Positions 11,766-24,600 are shown, counted from the stretch's first letter. The stretch is DNA of 64,000 nt from Nigrospora sphaerica (GCA_018287875.1 JAGVVL010000013.1:4234757-4298756); one strand, 5' to 3'. Program-made: numbers and translations. The notes: generated by a model from the sequence alone, not told the origin.

Positions 11766-11885
11766 TAGGTGTTACGAACCTAGCCTAATGGATCTAGCTA
11801 ACGCACTAAAGGTTAGCGCTAACACCTTATATATAGACTAACCCCCCTATTAGTACCGCCGTATTTAACGGTTATAACTGTTACA
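11766..11885 (+). repeat. Left arm of an inverted repeat pair (B)
   Basis: The sequence starting GTTACGAACCTAGCCTAATG and running to the GTATTTAACGGTTATAAC segment recurs as its reverse complement at ~13318-13435. Together they bracket a cluster of family A copies. It may be an LTR end of a decayed element. Confidence 0.6.
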
Positions 11886-11929
11886 CTAAAATTACATATA
11901 AAGGTTTAATAATATAGTTATGGACATCT

Positions 11930-12350
11930 AATAATAGACATCTAATATTGGATATCTAATCAACGTCAGCAGGCTACGTGATGGATCACTAGGCTTAGTA
12001 ATAATCTAACTGTATAGATTAGTGGAGCCATTAATAAGCCAACACTAAGGGATTAGTGGGATCAGTAGTGATCCCTAGTGATCCACGGTATTAATAAGGG
12101 AATAAGTTAAGGATATAAGGTATAAGGATTTCCTATATAGATAGTCATTACCTTAATAATTAATTTAAGCATCTATCTTACTTATAGATAGGAGTAACCT
12201 CTCAACAACCTATTATAAAGATTTAAATTATTAATTAGTTAAGCACCCTTAGTTTATCAGTTACTTAACGACCAGTGTTTAAGCAGGTAGACGCTCTCTG
12301 TTTTTAATTTTATAAACCCTATGTTACGTAGTATAGTAACGAATGCTATA
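11930..12350 (+). repeat. Repeat family A, copy 2
   Basis: Closely matches copy 1 (1374-1805): GACATCTAA words, CACTAAGGGATTAGTGGGAT, then AAACCCTATG near the end. It abuts copy 3 tail to tail, forming a large imperfect palindrome centred near 12350. Confidence 0.65.
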
Positions 12351-12650
12351 CCTAAGTACTACATAATATAGGGTTTGTATAATTAGGGATAGAAAGCGTC
12401 TGTCTACCTTAAAAACTAGTTATAAGGTAACTAATAAACTAAGGGTACTTAACAGGGTAACTAGTCTGAACTTCATAATAGGTCGTTAAAGGTTACTCCT
12501 ATCTATAAGTAAGATAAATACTTAGATTAATCACTAAGGTAATAACTATTTAATAAGCAAATCCCTTTAACTTATATATTAAGTGATTCCCTTATTAATG
12601 CCGTGGATATATTAAGTAGCTGGCGATCCTTATATCCATCACTTGACCTC
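12350..12650 (-). repeat. Repeat family A, copy 3 (inverted)
   Basis: Reverse-complement copy of the ~300-bp 3' part of family A. Its outer side continues into a different module (12650-12815), which also flanks copy 5 in the same relative position. Confidence 0.6.
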
Positions 12651-12815
12651 CTATCTCAATTAGGAAGTTATTCTGATCTTAACAATGGTTTCCTTACCTA
12701 GGCAATATTTCTATTATTGCCTTCCTCTATCGATAGTTTCCTTTATAGCTAGGGAGGTCCTTAATAACTAATACAGTGTTCAGCTACTTTCTTTAGCTTA
12801 GATCTTTTAAAGTCG
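12650..12815 (-). repeat. Module C, inverted mate of 14690-14868
   Basis: GAGGTCCTTAATAACTAATA and neighbouring words recur as reverse complement at 14690-14868. Families A and C together form a composite repeat with alternative 5' halves. Confidence 0.55.
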
Positions 12816-12829
12816 TAATAAGTACTTAA

Positions 12830-13265
12830 GTATAGCGTTCGTTACAGTAAAGTTCTTACTTTCACAGATAGGAAGCGTCTATAGTAAGTCCGAGGCTTAT
12901 TTAACTTCAAATATTAGGTTCCCAGTACTTAGCTAAAGGTAATTAGCTAAGTAACTAAGAGGTGGTGCTAAAGAACTGTTTAATAATAAGGTAGGTAGGA
13001 GATAACTTCTATTTATAAGAAGAATAGATACTTAAATTAGTCACTTAAGTTATTACTGTTTATACAGCAAATCCTTATAGCTTATATCTTTAATTACTCC
13101 CTTATTAATATCGTGGATTACCTTAGATCACCATTAATTTTACGAATCCTATAATATTAACTTACCAGTGGCTTTACTAATCCATATAGCTAGATCACTG
13201 CTAACGCTGGTGATTAATCACGTGACCTATAAACGTGAGTTAGATACCCAGTCTTAGATGTCCAA
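12830..13265 (-). repeat. Repeat family A, copy 4 (inverted)
   Basis: Reverse-complement match to copies 1 and 2, including the CACGTGA box and the AGACGTCC/GATGTCC words at its right end. More diverged than the other copies. Confidence 0.55.
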
Positions 13266-13317
13266 CTATAGACGTCCATTGCTAGGTTACTAAGCCTTTA
13301 TATATTATCTTAATATG

Positions 13318-13435
13318 GCGGTCGTAACCACTAAATACGGCAGTGCTAACAGAGAAGGTTAGTCTATAACTGTTAACGTTAGCGCTGACCCTTAATACAC
13401 TGGTTAGATCCGTTAAGCTAAGTTTGTAACAGGTA
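13318..13435 (-). repeat. Right arm of inverted repeat pair (B)
   Basis: Reverse complement of 11766-11885 with substitutions. Confidence 0.6.
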
Positions 13436-14689
13436 GCTTAAAGACGGTTACACTAATATTATCTTCTCTTTACTATCATAACCGCTTAATGTCCTTATTA
13501 CGAGGCACTTAATAATTAAGAAGCCATGCTTGATTATATTTATCTGAATATAAAAACTAAGCTAAGGCGGAAAGTATTTAGTTACTCTGTTTACGCGGGT
13601 GCACCAAGGTTTAACACCTTATATATAGATTATCCGTTCTACTAGTCCTAACTATAAGGACTTATCGGTCTTAACTACTTGGGGCTATTTAGAAGCTCTA
13701 TTATAGTCACTACTCTCTTATATAGTACTACCCACTCTTATTTTCCTTATACTCACTTATAATAACTTATTTAAGATGCTATTTTAAATAAGATACTATA
13801 TATATATATATATATAACTCAATTCTTTACTACTTTATTAAAAATACTATAATATCTTACTATAGAAGAAAAAGTGTTTCTATATATTTTATATAAGATA
13901 CCGAATGTTTAATTCGGATTTTTCTATATATTTTCTTTTCTCCCGATATTTCCTAAACGATTCTTTCTTAGAACAACTTCTCTTTATTTAACTGCTAAAC
14001 TCGATTACTTGGATCTTATATATAACCTATAACTCTTACTTTATAGACAGTATACTATTAACCTTAGTTAAGTTTGACTTCACAATATACCAATATCTTA
14101 TATAAAATAGTTGTATATCTTTACATTTTAAGTATATAACCAACTTGTCTTCACTTTTTAATGCTACTATTTACTTTTTCTTTATTAACACCTTTTATAC
14201 CACACCCTTCTTTTTTATTATTGCTCTCTTCTTTCTCTCTATATATTCCCTCGTCTACTAAAGTCTAGACCACTAGTACTACCTAATCACCTGTATCCAC
14301 CTTTCTCCTCCTCTTTTACTTATACTACTATTTATACTCTTTATACCAGATTATTGTGGTATATCAAAAAGAAATGTTTACCGGACTATCAGTTATATTA
14401 ACCACTTCTATATCCTAAACAACACCTATTTCCAGATTAAAGTCGAACTTTATAAAGAGGACGTTAAGTTGCTAGTACTAGACCTTCAATAGTATTAACC
14501 ACTTTAATATTATAATCGCTAACCACTCCGATAGCATAATCACTACCTATATCCAAATTAGAGTTAAGCTTCGCTAAGATATAAGATCGCTAGTATTAAA
14601 CACTCCTAAATCTTAAACTTTACTACCGTTATTAACCCCCCCTACTCTTATATATTTATGTTTATTTCCTTTTCAAGGTATATATATTA
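13436..14689. other. Very AT-rich gene desert
   Basis: Long AT-rich DNA with a short (TA)n run near 13797-13816. No coding frame above background and no RNA gene recognised. Composition fits RIP-degraded heterochromatin. Confidence 0.6.
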
Positions 14690-15250
14690 CGACTTTAAAA
14701 GATCTAAACTAAGAAAGGTAGCTGAGCACTGTATTAACTATTAAGGACCTCTTAAACTATAAAGGAAACTATTAACAAGGCAAGTAACAATAAAAACAAG
14801 CCTAGTAAGGGATATTGCCTAAGTAAAGGAAACATTGCTAAGTAAGGGATACCTCCTAATTAGAAAAGGGAAGTCACGTGACGGATTATAACTTAGACTA
14901 TATAATCTAACGTAAATTAATAGATCGAGTTGTCGAGCTATCGAGCCGGATTATAAGATCGACTAGTCAATCTAACAATCTAGAATATAAGTAAGGGAAT
15001 AACTTAGTATATCAGTTAAAGGGATTTCCTAATTAAACAGTAATTACCTTAGTAATAAATCTAAGTATCTATCTTACCTATAGATAGGAGTAACCTTTTA
15101 ATAACCTATTATAAAGATCAGACAAGTTACCTAGTTAAGCACTCTTAGTTCATTAGTTACCTTATAACAAATGTTTAAGTAAATAGACGCTCTTTATCTT
15201 TAATTATATAAACCCTATATTATGCTCTACTTAAATATAGCGTTTGTTAT
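14690..15250 (+). repeat. Module C plus repeat family A, copy 5
   Basis: 14690-14868 is the inverted mate of 12650-12815. 14870-15250 matches the 3' part of family A and ends ATATAGCGTTTGTTATAAT. The order C then A is the same as in 12350-12815 read on the minus strand. Confidence 0.6.
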
Positions 15251-16479
15251 AATATAAGATATCTATAAATTTAAAGTTAAGAGGACTATTATATACGGTA
15301 TACTATTATAACTCTTCCATTGGATAACTTTATATAAGATACCGGATCTATATATAAAATAGCTACCTAGGTATCTTATTTACTTTTATAATATCTTATA
15401 TATAAAAGCTTTTGTTCTTAATAGGTGGCTTAACCTCTTATAACTACATTTATAAATACCTTTATATACCTATCGCTTTAAGATTAGTAGCATAGTAAAG
15501 GGCGATAATATAGAAGATCGCAAGGATAGCTTAAATAACGAGACTGGTGTGATTAACGGTAAAGAGACAGAGGATAATAAGCTAAAATAAATAGATTTAT
15601 ACACTTTAAGTAATACCTCTTTCACCTCCTTTATTTAAGGTATAAATATTTAATATTTTATATACTATACCTGCCTTTAATAATAAAACTATATAGAAAG
15701 TAGGGCTGCTTAATAGACCTCCAGTAATATTAGCCACTTCTATAACTTAAATAATCCCTCTATACTTATATAGCTTTTCTATTAACTAACTTTATATAAG
15801 ATACTAGATATATATTTTAATATCTTATATATAAGAGCTTCTATAATAAGTAGTTCTAAAATATATAAACTGCCTTTAAAGCTAGGTATTAATTATAGTA
15901 GAGGTTTAAAAAATAGACATATATAAAATTAGAATAAATTATTTAGCCTCCTTAAGCTCTATATAAAGCCGTATACTAATGATATATAAATCGATTATCT
16001 TAATTCTTCTGTTTTATACTCTAGCTTTCCTATAACCAGAACTATTTAATCTCTTCCTTTAAAAATTAATACAGTATAATATTAGCTTATTAGCTCCTTA
16101 TATTTAGGTCCCACCTTATGAAAATTGCCTTCTTATATAGCCTCGTTCTTTAACTTATCTTACTACTTAGCTATCTATTTAGTAATATTTGTTTTAACCC
16201 TATAATTTATTACCTACTCTCCTTAAGCTTATAATATGTAACTATTATAGGATTTATAGTTTTCGCTATTATTATTACCTATATTTTTTAATAAATTAGC
16301 TTAAGTACCGAACTATACTTTTTATAATTCCACTGTTAGCTTATATTATAGGTGTTTACCCCTTATATCACTCCTAAATCTTAAAATCTTTTCAACTATT
16401 ATAACTTAATTAACAATTCGGTATTCATTTACTTACTTATTAACCCACCTAACCCTGCTAGAATACCTGCCTAGCCTCT
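15251..16479. other. Very AT-rich gene desert
   Basis: Continuation of the AT-rich block, without recognisable gene or RNA. Words such as ATATAAGATA recur many times. Confidence 0.6.
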
Positions 16480-16743
16480 TAACTGCAACGACAAGGAAGA
16501 AGCAAAGAAGCGCCAATAAGAGGCCCGACAAAGATATAAACAGAAGAACCGGGAAAAGAGGACACAATAGGCTATCTGTTAAGCGTATATGTATCTCAAC
16601 GTAATGAGACTAAAACCTAAAGATTCCTTTCCTCGCATACCTAAAGGCTAGTGGGTCATCCTGGAAACATTTTACAGCCTTATCATACGGGGCATTGAGC
16701 CATCTTTCGAGGTACAGCACAAACAGCTATGTGATGAAGGCTA
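16480..16743 (+). pseudogene. Short RIP-degraded coding remnant, family unknown
   Basis: A Lys/Arg/Glu-rich frame (CNDKEEAKKRQ and onward) runs to TAA at about 16743. It is interrupted by TAA/TAG codons at positions where Gln is plausible. No family recognised; a degraded gene or transposon end is likely. The call rests only on the pattern of stops and amino-acid composition. Confidence 0.3.
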
Positions 16744-17179
16744 AGGGCCAGCAGATTCGCGATGCAGATTAAGATGCATAATTCGGCCACCTCTTTAAAT
16801 CCTTCCCTGCGTAACTGCGTAGATACTGTATGTACAAATAATCGGCATGAACGCGTTCAAACGCCAAATAACTAGTGCTTCTTAGAACAAGGCCGCTCGC
16901 TAGAGGGAGGCAACGCCGAAACTTTCGGCCCGACCTGTCCACACCTAGGGACATACTTTCATGTAACTCTAGAGGCCATTGCAAAGAGCAGCCCCTTATC
17001 GTGAAAGGCAGATTCTGTGTCATTGACTCGTCTCGATGAACGGAAAATTCTTTTTGCTTTCTTTTTGACCTTATCACAACTCTTCGATTTACGAAATGCT
17101 GGTTTTATCGAGTGATAATGCAGTCTACCGAGGCAGCAAGCTAAGATACCCTTGTAACTGCGGTAGACTGGTTCTTTTG

Positions 17180-17503
17180 CTACTCCAGCTCTCTCATGCT
17201 GGAACGACTGTCGTGGCGCCTGTTGTGGTCGGTTTGGGGTTGTGCTGAAGGACTAAATAACTGCTTGCTTTTTAGTACATATAGGCAGGTGTAGAGCAGC
17301 CCCCCAAGAACTACTAGGGCAAGAAGGAGAGTGATGGTGACTAGAGCGACGAGGGAAAACGCAAGAATCCTGATCCCGTCGAGGTACTTTCCCGCTGCCG
17401 TGGCTTCCTGTATCGTTGCAGTTATCACAGTGGGCTTAGGTAGGACAGAAGGCAATGTATTGTTTGGGAAATATGGGTGCCTAGCCGGTCGCAAGGGATT
17501 CAT
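17180..17503 (-). CDS. Small single-pass membrane protein, hypothetical
   Basis: A 107-residue frame from ATG 17503 to a stop at 17180. Residues ~45-77 form one long hydrophobic segment (ILAFSLVALVTITLLLALVV and on). It is followed by a polar, Arg/His-rich tail, so a single membrane span is expected. No family is recognised and no conserved neighbour supports it. It stands alone just inside the AT-rich block, in DNA of normal composition. Could be a spurious frame. Confidence 0.35.
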   Translation of the reverse strand: MNPLRPARHPYFPNNTLPSVLPKPTVITATIQEATAAGKYLDGIRILAFSLVALVTITLLLALVVLGGLLYTCLYVLKSKQLFSPSAQPQTDHNRRHDSRSSMRELE

Positions 17504-18993
17504 TCTTATTTTTTTACGGCATGCTATTTCTTAAATGACCACTTCGTCGACTTTTGTAATACGATGGCGTAAAGCGTGCAGCGTCAGTCACATTGGAGTA
17601 CTACATCATCACAAGCCGTGCTATGACGGTACTGATCAGCTGCGGTATGACTATGCCGTCATTGCACCCCGACGGTCATAGAATTTCTCCTGAACCACTT
17701 AGAGGGCGGTCTTATGTTTCGGGACCCGATCTCCTATGCGTCCGATAGGATACCCCGCAATGCTGTGTACGATACTGATTGTTGTCTTGTAGTTTACAAA
17801 TGAATACACAATATGCGCCGTCATCGGCGGGGGGCATCTTACCGGCATTCTGACGCCCGATTCCCATGGTTTATCTTCCGTACCGATCGAGTGGCTCGAT
17901 TGTCGATGCTGACTCTGTCTATGGGCGAGGCACCGACGGGTGCGAGGATGAGGTTAGTGTGGAGCTATGGTTGGGAGGGGAGGTAGAGCCCCGCCTAGGG
18001 CGAACGTCGTGTATCGGATAAGTATACTGAAATCAGGTGATCAATCACATTTTTGTGATAGCAACGCAGGCCAAAATGATCTGCTCACGGTTGACTAGAG
18101 CTACCACCGCTTCAGGTTTTAGACCAGAGGAAAAAAACTTGTTTGACGATTCCGTCGACTTCCCACGATACTTATGGCTGTAAAAGGGCGTAGGGGCAAG
18201 CTTTGCCGCAAAGGTATGAAGGGTATCAGATTTGATACCCCTGCTGAAAAGCTTGTCGTTCGTAAATCACAATCGACAAAACACCAGAGGTTGTTGAAAA
18301 CGTCCTTGTCAGGAAAAGCCTACCATTAAGCATGCCGCATGATTCCCACAATCTTTGCCTTGCCATGAACACTGGTTAATTACATGCATATCCCGGTTGT
18401 TGAATTTCAACAGCTCTCTCGCGATAGGAAATCTGTTCGAGCCGTACTACGCTCATGGCACCACAACGATGTCTTGGCAAAAACAGGCAACAACTACGCA
18501 TGCTGCATTTGGATTCTGTTCTCGGTGACTGTAGAAGCTTTACATCCGCTTCCCGAATCACAGTGAGGCTGAAGCCTGAGGCAAGGAGTGTACTGTGCCT
18601 ATGGCCAAAGCTGAGTTTCGCTGCGCGCGGTGAGGGCTTTGCCAATCTGGCTCTTCCCTGGAAAGAGGGCAGCAACGCGTTTTGGAGTGGATCCATAACG
18701 CCAGGCGTTTCACGTAACGCATTACATATGCTGTAGGACTAGCTCTATTTCTGGAACGTCGTGGGCTGGCCGATTGTCGTACCACATGGATTGCCGGCTA
18801 AAGCTACTGTATCTTGGCTCAAATGGGGGTTTTCGTCATTCATTGACGTAGGAAAACCGTCTACGGTCTTATTTACCAGATACTGGTCGGCTAAACTTTA
18901 CAATATTACACAATATAGGGGATGACACCACCTTATATGTACCGTGTCAGACGAGAGGCCTTCGTAGATAAAACCGGCAAGCGCTGTGTGTAG
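17504..18993. other. Intergenic, no supported gene
   Basis: Balanced composition with several short overlapping frames on both strands around 18376-18785, none with a recognisable domain. No RNA gene recognised. Confidence 0.45.
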
Positions 18994-19377
18994 ATGTTCA
19001 TGCCTTCTATTTTCGACACTCAGTACCAACTTGAGGGTAGCTTTCCGGGAGAGAAACCCGACGAATTCCTGGGTCTCGTACCCTACGACAGTGAGAACGC
19101 TGACTGGTTCAATTTCGACTCTGTCGTCCCACCGATTTACAGCGAAACAAAATCCACATCATGCCATGACGCGGAAACAATTAAACAAATCAGAGGCTTA
19201 ATAGTGGAGGTACTAAAGGAGAACTGTCCTAATTGTGCCCTTCCGCCAATCGGTAGCGAAACGAGATCCGCGTCACACGATAGTATGGAAAGAACCCAAG
19301 AGGTTAAAGACTTGATGATCGAGGTACTAAAGGAAATTAAGATCACACAAGAAATGCTAAATGAATCAGGAAAATGA
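18994..19377 (+). CDS. Hypothetical protein with internal duplication
   Basis: A 127-residue frame from ATG 18994 to TGA 19375-19377. Two related ~35-residue units follow an acidic N-terminus: the first is PPIYSETKSTS...IRGLIVEVLKEN, the second PPIGSETRSAS...VKDLMIEVLKEI. Each ends in an amphipathic helix with the IVEVLKE/MIEVLKE core. The conserved duplication argues for real coding. No family recognised; it may be one exon of a longer gene. Confidence 0.45.
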   Translation: MFMPSIFDTQYQLEGSFPGEKPDEFLGLVPYDSENADWFNFDSVVPPIYSETKSTSCHDAETIKQIRGLIVEVLKENCPNCALPPIGSETRSASHDSMERTQEVKDLMIEVLKEIKITQEMLNESGK

Positions 19378-20752
19378 GTGTGGCCAGTTGTGCCGAACAG
19401 CGGCCATGGGTTCACTCTATGATCTGGGTTAGGGTGATGATCGGGTGTCACATTTCTGATCTACCTGTTATAGGGCGTCCGATGAGAAGCAGAATCATGA
19501 GCCGCTAATGTAGAAAAATTCCCTCCTGGACCCAAGCAATTCCGGTGACTTTAATCGCAAGGTGAAGTAACCACAGCCACTATTCATGAGTGATTGGCCA
19601 TTTTCAATCTCACGAGCTCACCGTTGCGGGCTCTTCTTGACTTAAGTGAATTGAATGGAGATCCGTTTCGTCGACTTTGTCCACCCAAGACTGCCCGCTA
19701 ATCCACCCACATGTTAGGCGGGCCCTGGGGTCACAACGGTCTGCGATGCGTCTATCCTCAAAGAGACGCTCGCTGCATCCCCACGTTGTTGCAGTCAAGG
19801 TGGTTTCCTATTCTTGGTACCGCAGCATGTTCTTACAGATTAGATGGTGGGAAGTGCTCAGTGGCGTGTACCGTACAGCATCCCCTTGTGTAACACGTTT
19901 ACAGTTCCGCTTCCTACACAGCCGCGGGTGACTCATTAAATAGTACCGTTGTGGTGAACCCCTGTTTCTAAGCAGAAATCTATCTATCTTGCCCATAATG
20001 TGTTCGTAGAATGTAAATGCACAGAGCCCTGTTGTTTATTGGGTGTTTAGCAGATTGTCTAGAAGACCGAATGCTTAAACCTACTTGACTATGGTCTTTG
20101 CCCCCAAAAGCCCGGGTTGCTAATAGTAGGACAAATCGGAAGTAAGAGCGATGCTATTCCAAGGAAACATCACAGTATTACACCTCTCGTATAGCCTAGG
20201 TGTCATGTAAGGGGCGCATTTCCTACTGAATCGCGTTGCATTTCCTTTACGAGGATATGTATCGACCAATAAGCAGGGAGACGGACGTCAGAAGGAAGTC
20301 GCATAGTTTTTGTTACTAAATCTCCATAAGAACACCCTCATGTTATCCGCTAAGTCGCATAGCGCTCCTTCCGCCCGGTTCAGCACTCAAAGTGACATCA
20401 AATGGACGTCTAAAGAGTTGGTGTTTTATTTCTTTCCGTTAGTTGTATGAGTTCTAGTGGAGTGCTTACTACATTCATCGTGGAGGTCTACCATAAGTGC
20501 GCTACTCACTCGTGTGCGCCACCCATAAAAGAGCTACGTCATATAAGTGGATGTATTAACGTACTTAGTGAGCACTTCCACCACTATATATCACTGTATC
20601 TTGTACAGCTATTTTTTGGATGATTTGGCTAATACCATAGGTTAGATTACGTACTTGGTTTGCTTTATAGATAAACTGTTCTATATATGCTTACAAGGAG
20701 TCATATGTTCGGCGTGCAAAGGGTCTCCTGAGTTCATTTCAATTATTTAAGG
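19378..20752. other. Intergenic, no supported gene
   Basis: Short overlapping frames around 19610-19996 have no recognisable features. No RNA gene recognised. Confidence 0.45.
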
Positions 20753-21694
20753 ATGACTGCGGCACTAGTTAAACATATGGCCCAAGGTACGATGAATACA
20801 GATACAGGAAAGCAGCTTCAGGAGATGAGGAGAATGTGCAAAAAATTGAAAATAAAGATACGAAAACTAGAAGCGGCAGCTGGAAGTCATTATTCTAACG
20901 ATGACAACGCGTCTGATGATAATGACGAAACCTCTACCTCCTCGGCTTCTCGTTTACAAAGTCCAGCGATGTCCAGTTCCTCAACATCGGATTCAGCCCG
21001 TTCCACGTCGTCAACATTGGACCGTGCTTCATCAGTTAGTGAAGATGAAGGCACCGCCTCTGAGAGCTCTAGCAACAGCCTAAAATCATCTGATAACTCA
21101 GACGATGAAGAAAAAGACACTGGGGGAGAGACTTTCACGACATACGCCACGAATGGAAGGCGTGGCGTCGCTTCGGCTTCTGGCTTAAAACGTTCACAGA
21201 TGTCCAGTTCCTCAACATCGGATTCAGCCAGCTCCACGTCGTCAACATCGGACCATGGAACTCCACCAGCTAGTGAAGATGGAGACACCGCCTCTGAGAG
21301 CTTTAGCAGCATCCTAGAATCATCTGATAACTCAGGCGATGAAAGCGAAGACACTAGAGGGGAGACTTACACGAGCTACGCCGCCAGGGTAGGACAGCAT
21401 GGCGGCGCTTGGGCTTCAAGGATGTCCAGTTCCTCAACACCGAATTCAGCCAGCTCCACGTCGTCAAAATCGAACTATCAAATTCCATCGAATGGTACAC
21501 ATCAGGGCGGCACGGGGCCTAAATTCCCATTGACAGGGAATTCTCATGGTGGGGTTGTGTCACGGGGTTCGGATAGCAGCATTGAAAATCTAAAGGATGA
21601 GTTCAACCAGTTCTTGTTAGATTTAGCAGACTGCTTGCCAGAATTATGGGAGGAGTATTACAAAAACAAAACTAGAGATAGGAGAATGGTTTGA
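20753..21694 (+). CDS. Ser/Asp/Glu-rich repetitive protein, hypothetical
   Basis: A 313-residue intronless frame, ATG 20753 to TGA 21694, with A at -3. Residues ~20-45 are a basic heptad stretch (MRRMCKKLKIKIRKLEA), probably a short coiled coil. The middle consists of three diverging ~70-80-residue units, each opening with SSSSTSDSARSTSS-like runs and passing through SEDEGTASES and GETFTTYA-type blocks. The C-terminus (residues ~280-313: LKDEFNQFLLDLADCLPELWEEY) is an ordered-looking helix. The layout is a disordered acidic middle between two helical ends. Function unknown; unsuited to an enzyme. The repeat units conserve amino-acid pattern, supporting real coding. Confidence 0.55.
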   Translation: MTAALVKHMAQGTMNTDTGKQLQEMRRMCKKLKIKIRKLEAAAGSHYSNDDNASDDNDETSTSSASRLQSPAMSSSSTSDSARSTSSTLDRASSVSEDEGTASESSSNSLKSSDNSDDEEKDTGGETFTTYATNGRRGVASASGLKRSQMSSSSTSDSASSTSSTSDHGTPPASEDGDTASESFSSILESSDNSGDESEDTRGETYTSYAARVGQHGGAWASRMSSSSTPNSASSTSSKSNYQIPSNGTHQGGTGPKFPLTGNSHGGVVSRGSDSSIENLKDEFNQFLLDLADCLPELWEEYYKNKTRDRRMV

Positions 21695-24600
21695 TCTAAA
21701 ATGGCGCTTTCTTTTACACCTAACTAGGGACATAGCATAATAAGAAAATGCGTCGTCTACGCTAGCATATTTCGGCCGCCCTTGGGAACCTCGTCACCTA
21801 GAGTATTTGAAGCCGTACTAGAGGATACAATGATGCTACGAAGGCTATTGGCCCGCTAACTGCAAGGAACCCGCTAATCTATTGCTTCCCATTCGCCTCC
21901 AAATGCCTAACATACACTGTCATAGAGGCTCGTAGGAAAAGCCTGAGCACTGTCTTCCCACAGTACTGCTAGGGGATTCCATAGCCACTGAAGGCCTCTT
22001 GGGCCACAGACGCGGTTTCGCTGGACCCTGCTTCGCCCATTGTCTCGCGGGTGGGCGGAAGTCCGTGGCTGTTCACAACGTCAGACAGGCGTCAATTGAT
22101 GACTCACGTACCGGAGACTGTGCCGAGACATTCGTGGGTTCATCTGCTGGTCCATAGGACCTACTCTGCTTAGGGACGAAAATAGACACTTGAAAAATAC
22201 CAACAGGTTAAGCTCGGTTCTTCGGACTGTTCGCCCCTCCTTCAGCTAACCATGCCCACAGACAGAGGGTGCAGTGGAAATTTGCGGCCCGGCACCATTC
22301 ACCAACTTTCTTCCAGCTCAAATATATTAAATTGGTTGTAGAAGTCAGTTTATTTTGCCCACGTTACAAGCAGGAGGCTGGTCCGTCTTCGGTGAGAGTT
22401 TTTAGGCGTGTTGCATCGGCAATCAACTATGTACATTCGCCTTTCCGCTTGCTAGGAATGCCGAAAGAATAAAACGAAGGCATGGTAATCTCGTCAGTAG
22501 CAGTATCTTGCGACGTTCCGTTGGGAACGCGAACACTTTCGCAAACAAACGCGCCCTCGGCCACTTGCAGCCACAATCGACAGACTTGACAGCGTCCGGA
22601 TTTCACGTAGGCATGGCGATATGGTATGAGGGGTTTTGAGGTGTCGCAAAGGAGCTTCCTGGTGCGTGGTTTCCCTTGGGGTTATGTTGCGTATGCCCAT
22701 TTGTTGGTAAGCCCGATCCCTTACAGTACATCCTGCATGACGTCTCTTCGTCGCAACCGTTTGTGCGGCCGTATGGAGAGGCTGCTGCACATAGCCTTCC
22801 CACGGGCAGCCAATGTGGAGGCTGTTGTCAGCGCTTTGGATACGGTTCGACGCAAGGCGGCGGCTGGAGTTGCAATGACCCCATTGTTCTATTCCTGATA
22901 TTTTTTGTTCGTGTCGTAATACGCCGCGTAGCCCCCACTCGTTTGCCGGTCTGGAGAGACGGCCGCTGGCTAGCCGCCCGAAGCCAGAAAACCTTCACGA
23001 ACGGCTTTGCGGCCATCTAGCCCGACGTCGCACCCTTGTTTTTTAAAGATAGCATGCGATAGAGAGGCCGTGCCGGAAACGGCACGTAATCTAGCTTAGA
23101 GGAACGCCGGGCGTGTATGTGTATATATTATTTGTCGCACCACAGCGGCACTGGCAAAATAGAAACGGACTTTAAGGTTATCCATGAAGGGAAACTAACG
23201 TAAGTACTCCGTCCACTTTCTACGTCCTAATCCTTCATCCTTCATCTGCTTCTGCTTCCTGCTTACATGCTAATGTACACCACGTCCCGTCTGACCAGGC
23301 TCCCAGTTTTGCCCCATATACAGCCTTCCCGTGTTAGTTGGCCGTTCTAGATCTGATCTGTTGTGCCACGTGGTCTTAGACTGTTTCTAGCTGTGTTTAG
23401 CGCTCGTAGTGCAGTGCGGCCGATATGATCTCGTGTCGCTTCTGGGTATGTTCCGTTTCTCATGGACGTCGACCGGATCTGGCGTACCCGGCTCTTCCTA
23501 TTCCGCCCACTTCTTACTTCATCTGCTTCCTGCCTCGTCCGCTTCCTTCTTCGTCGGCTTCCTGTTTCACCTTAGATCATCCTGCATATGCCAATATCAG
23601 CATTCAGTCCTGGGTTCAAATCGTATCATCTCGCGCCTGCCGTCTGTATCGGCTCCTGCTGAACGGTCGTTTTGAAAGACTCTGTTGCCGCGACGGCTCC
23701 TCTAATTGCTTCATCTTTATCGTTCCTTATTCCTTGCTCCAGTGTCGACACTGTAGCAGCTCTCAGTCGCTCGCGTCCCAAAGAACCTCTCGTCCGGCAT
23801 GCGATGGGCAAGATTTAGGCCCGGAACTGGCGGGGCTCACGTTCAGCTTGAACTTGTTGTTTCATACGATGCTGTTTTCCGGCAAAACTTCCAGCCATCG
23901 CAACTTCTACCAGTGGCCACGTTCACCCATCACGTCTTCTTTCAGTAACAGCTTTTCCAGGAGTAGCTTTTATCGTAGTATTTTCTGTCCGTAATAGACT
24001 CTGTCCATAGTGGCTTCTTCCTGTGACAACATCTAACCGTGGCAGCTTCTGCCCAAAGAAGCTTCTGTCCGTGGCAGCTTCTTTCAGTATGTAGTAGTTG
24101 CTATCGATTGTGAGATGGTGGACATAGAGGCACCGATTTTGCTTCAACCATAACACCAGAACCTGGTTAGCTCCGGATTTAAAGCAAGTTTTGAAGATGA
24201 ACCGCGATCCTTCATCGTCATATCAATCGCTGGGACAGGGAAACAATCAAACTTCCAGCAGAAGTTTGGCTACTTCTACGCCGCGCAGGGTTTAAAGAAG
24301 CGAAATTGCCTACCTCTGCGCCATTGATGTTCTGACAGGCGAAATCGCAACCGACAAATTCGTCCAGCCACAAAGTAGATTGACTGGTTTTGAATCCACA
24401 GTGTAGCCCTAGGTATCTCCGTTTAACTACTTGAAAACTATTTAACTTATGGCAAATAATCCATGCATCGTTGCAGTATCTTCTGGAACCTAATGTTTGC
24501 TATAAAAGAAAAATTATAGCAACGGCAATCAAGACCTTACACGCTCTCTTTAGATCATGTTCAATGGGACACATCAAACGCCGGCTCGTCTATTTTCTGC

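Noticed and set aside
16769..17077. 102-residue minus-strand frame
   Set aside because: No recognisable feature and no supporting neighbour; kept out for lack of evidence.
22676..23020. Cys-containing 114-residue frame, possibly a chitin-binding peptide
   Set aside because: Cys spacing does not fit a hevein-type domain, no signal peptide, and competing frames on both strands.
23425..23994. 189-residue plus-strand open frame
   Set aside because: Arises from CTTC-rich degenerate repeats; no domain, no splice or start context, and overlapping frames are equally open.
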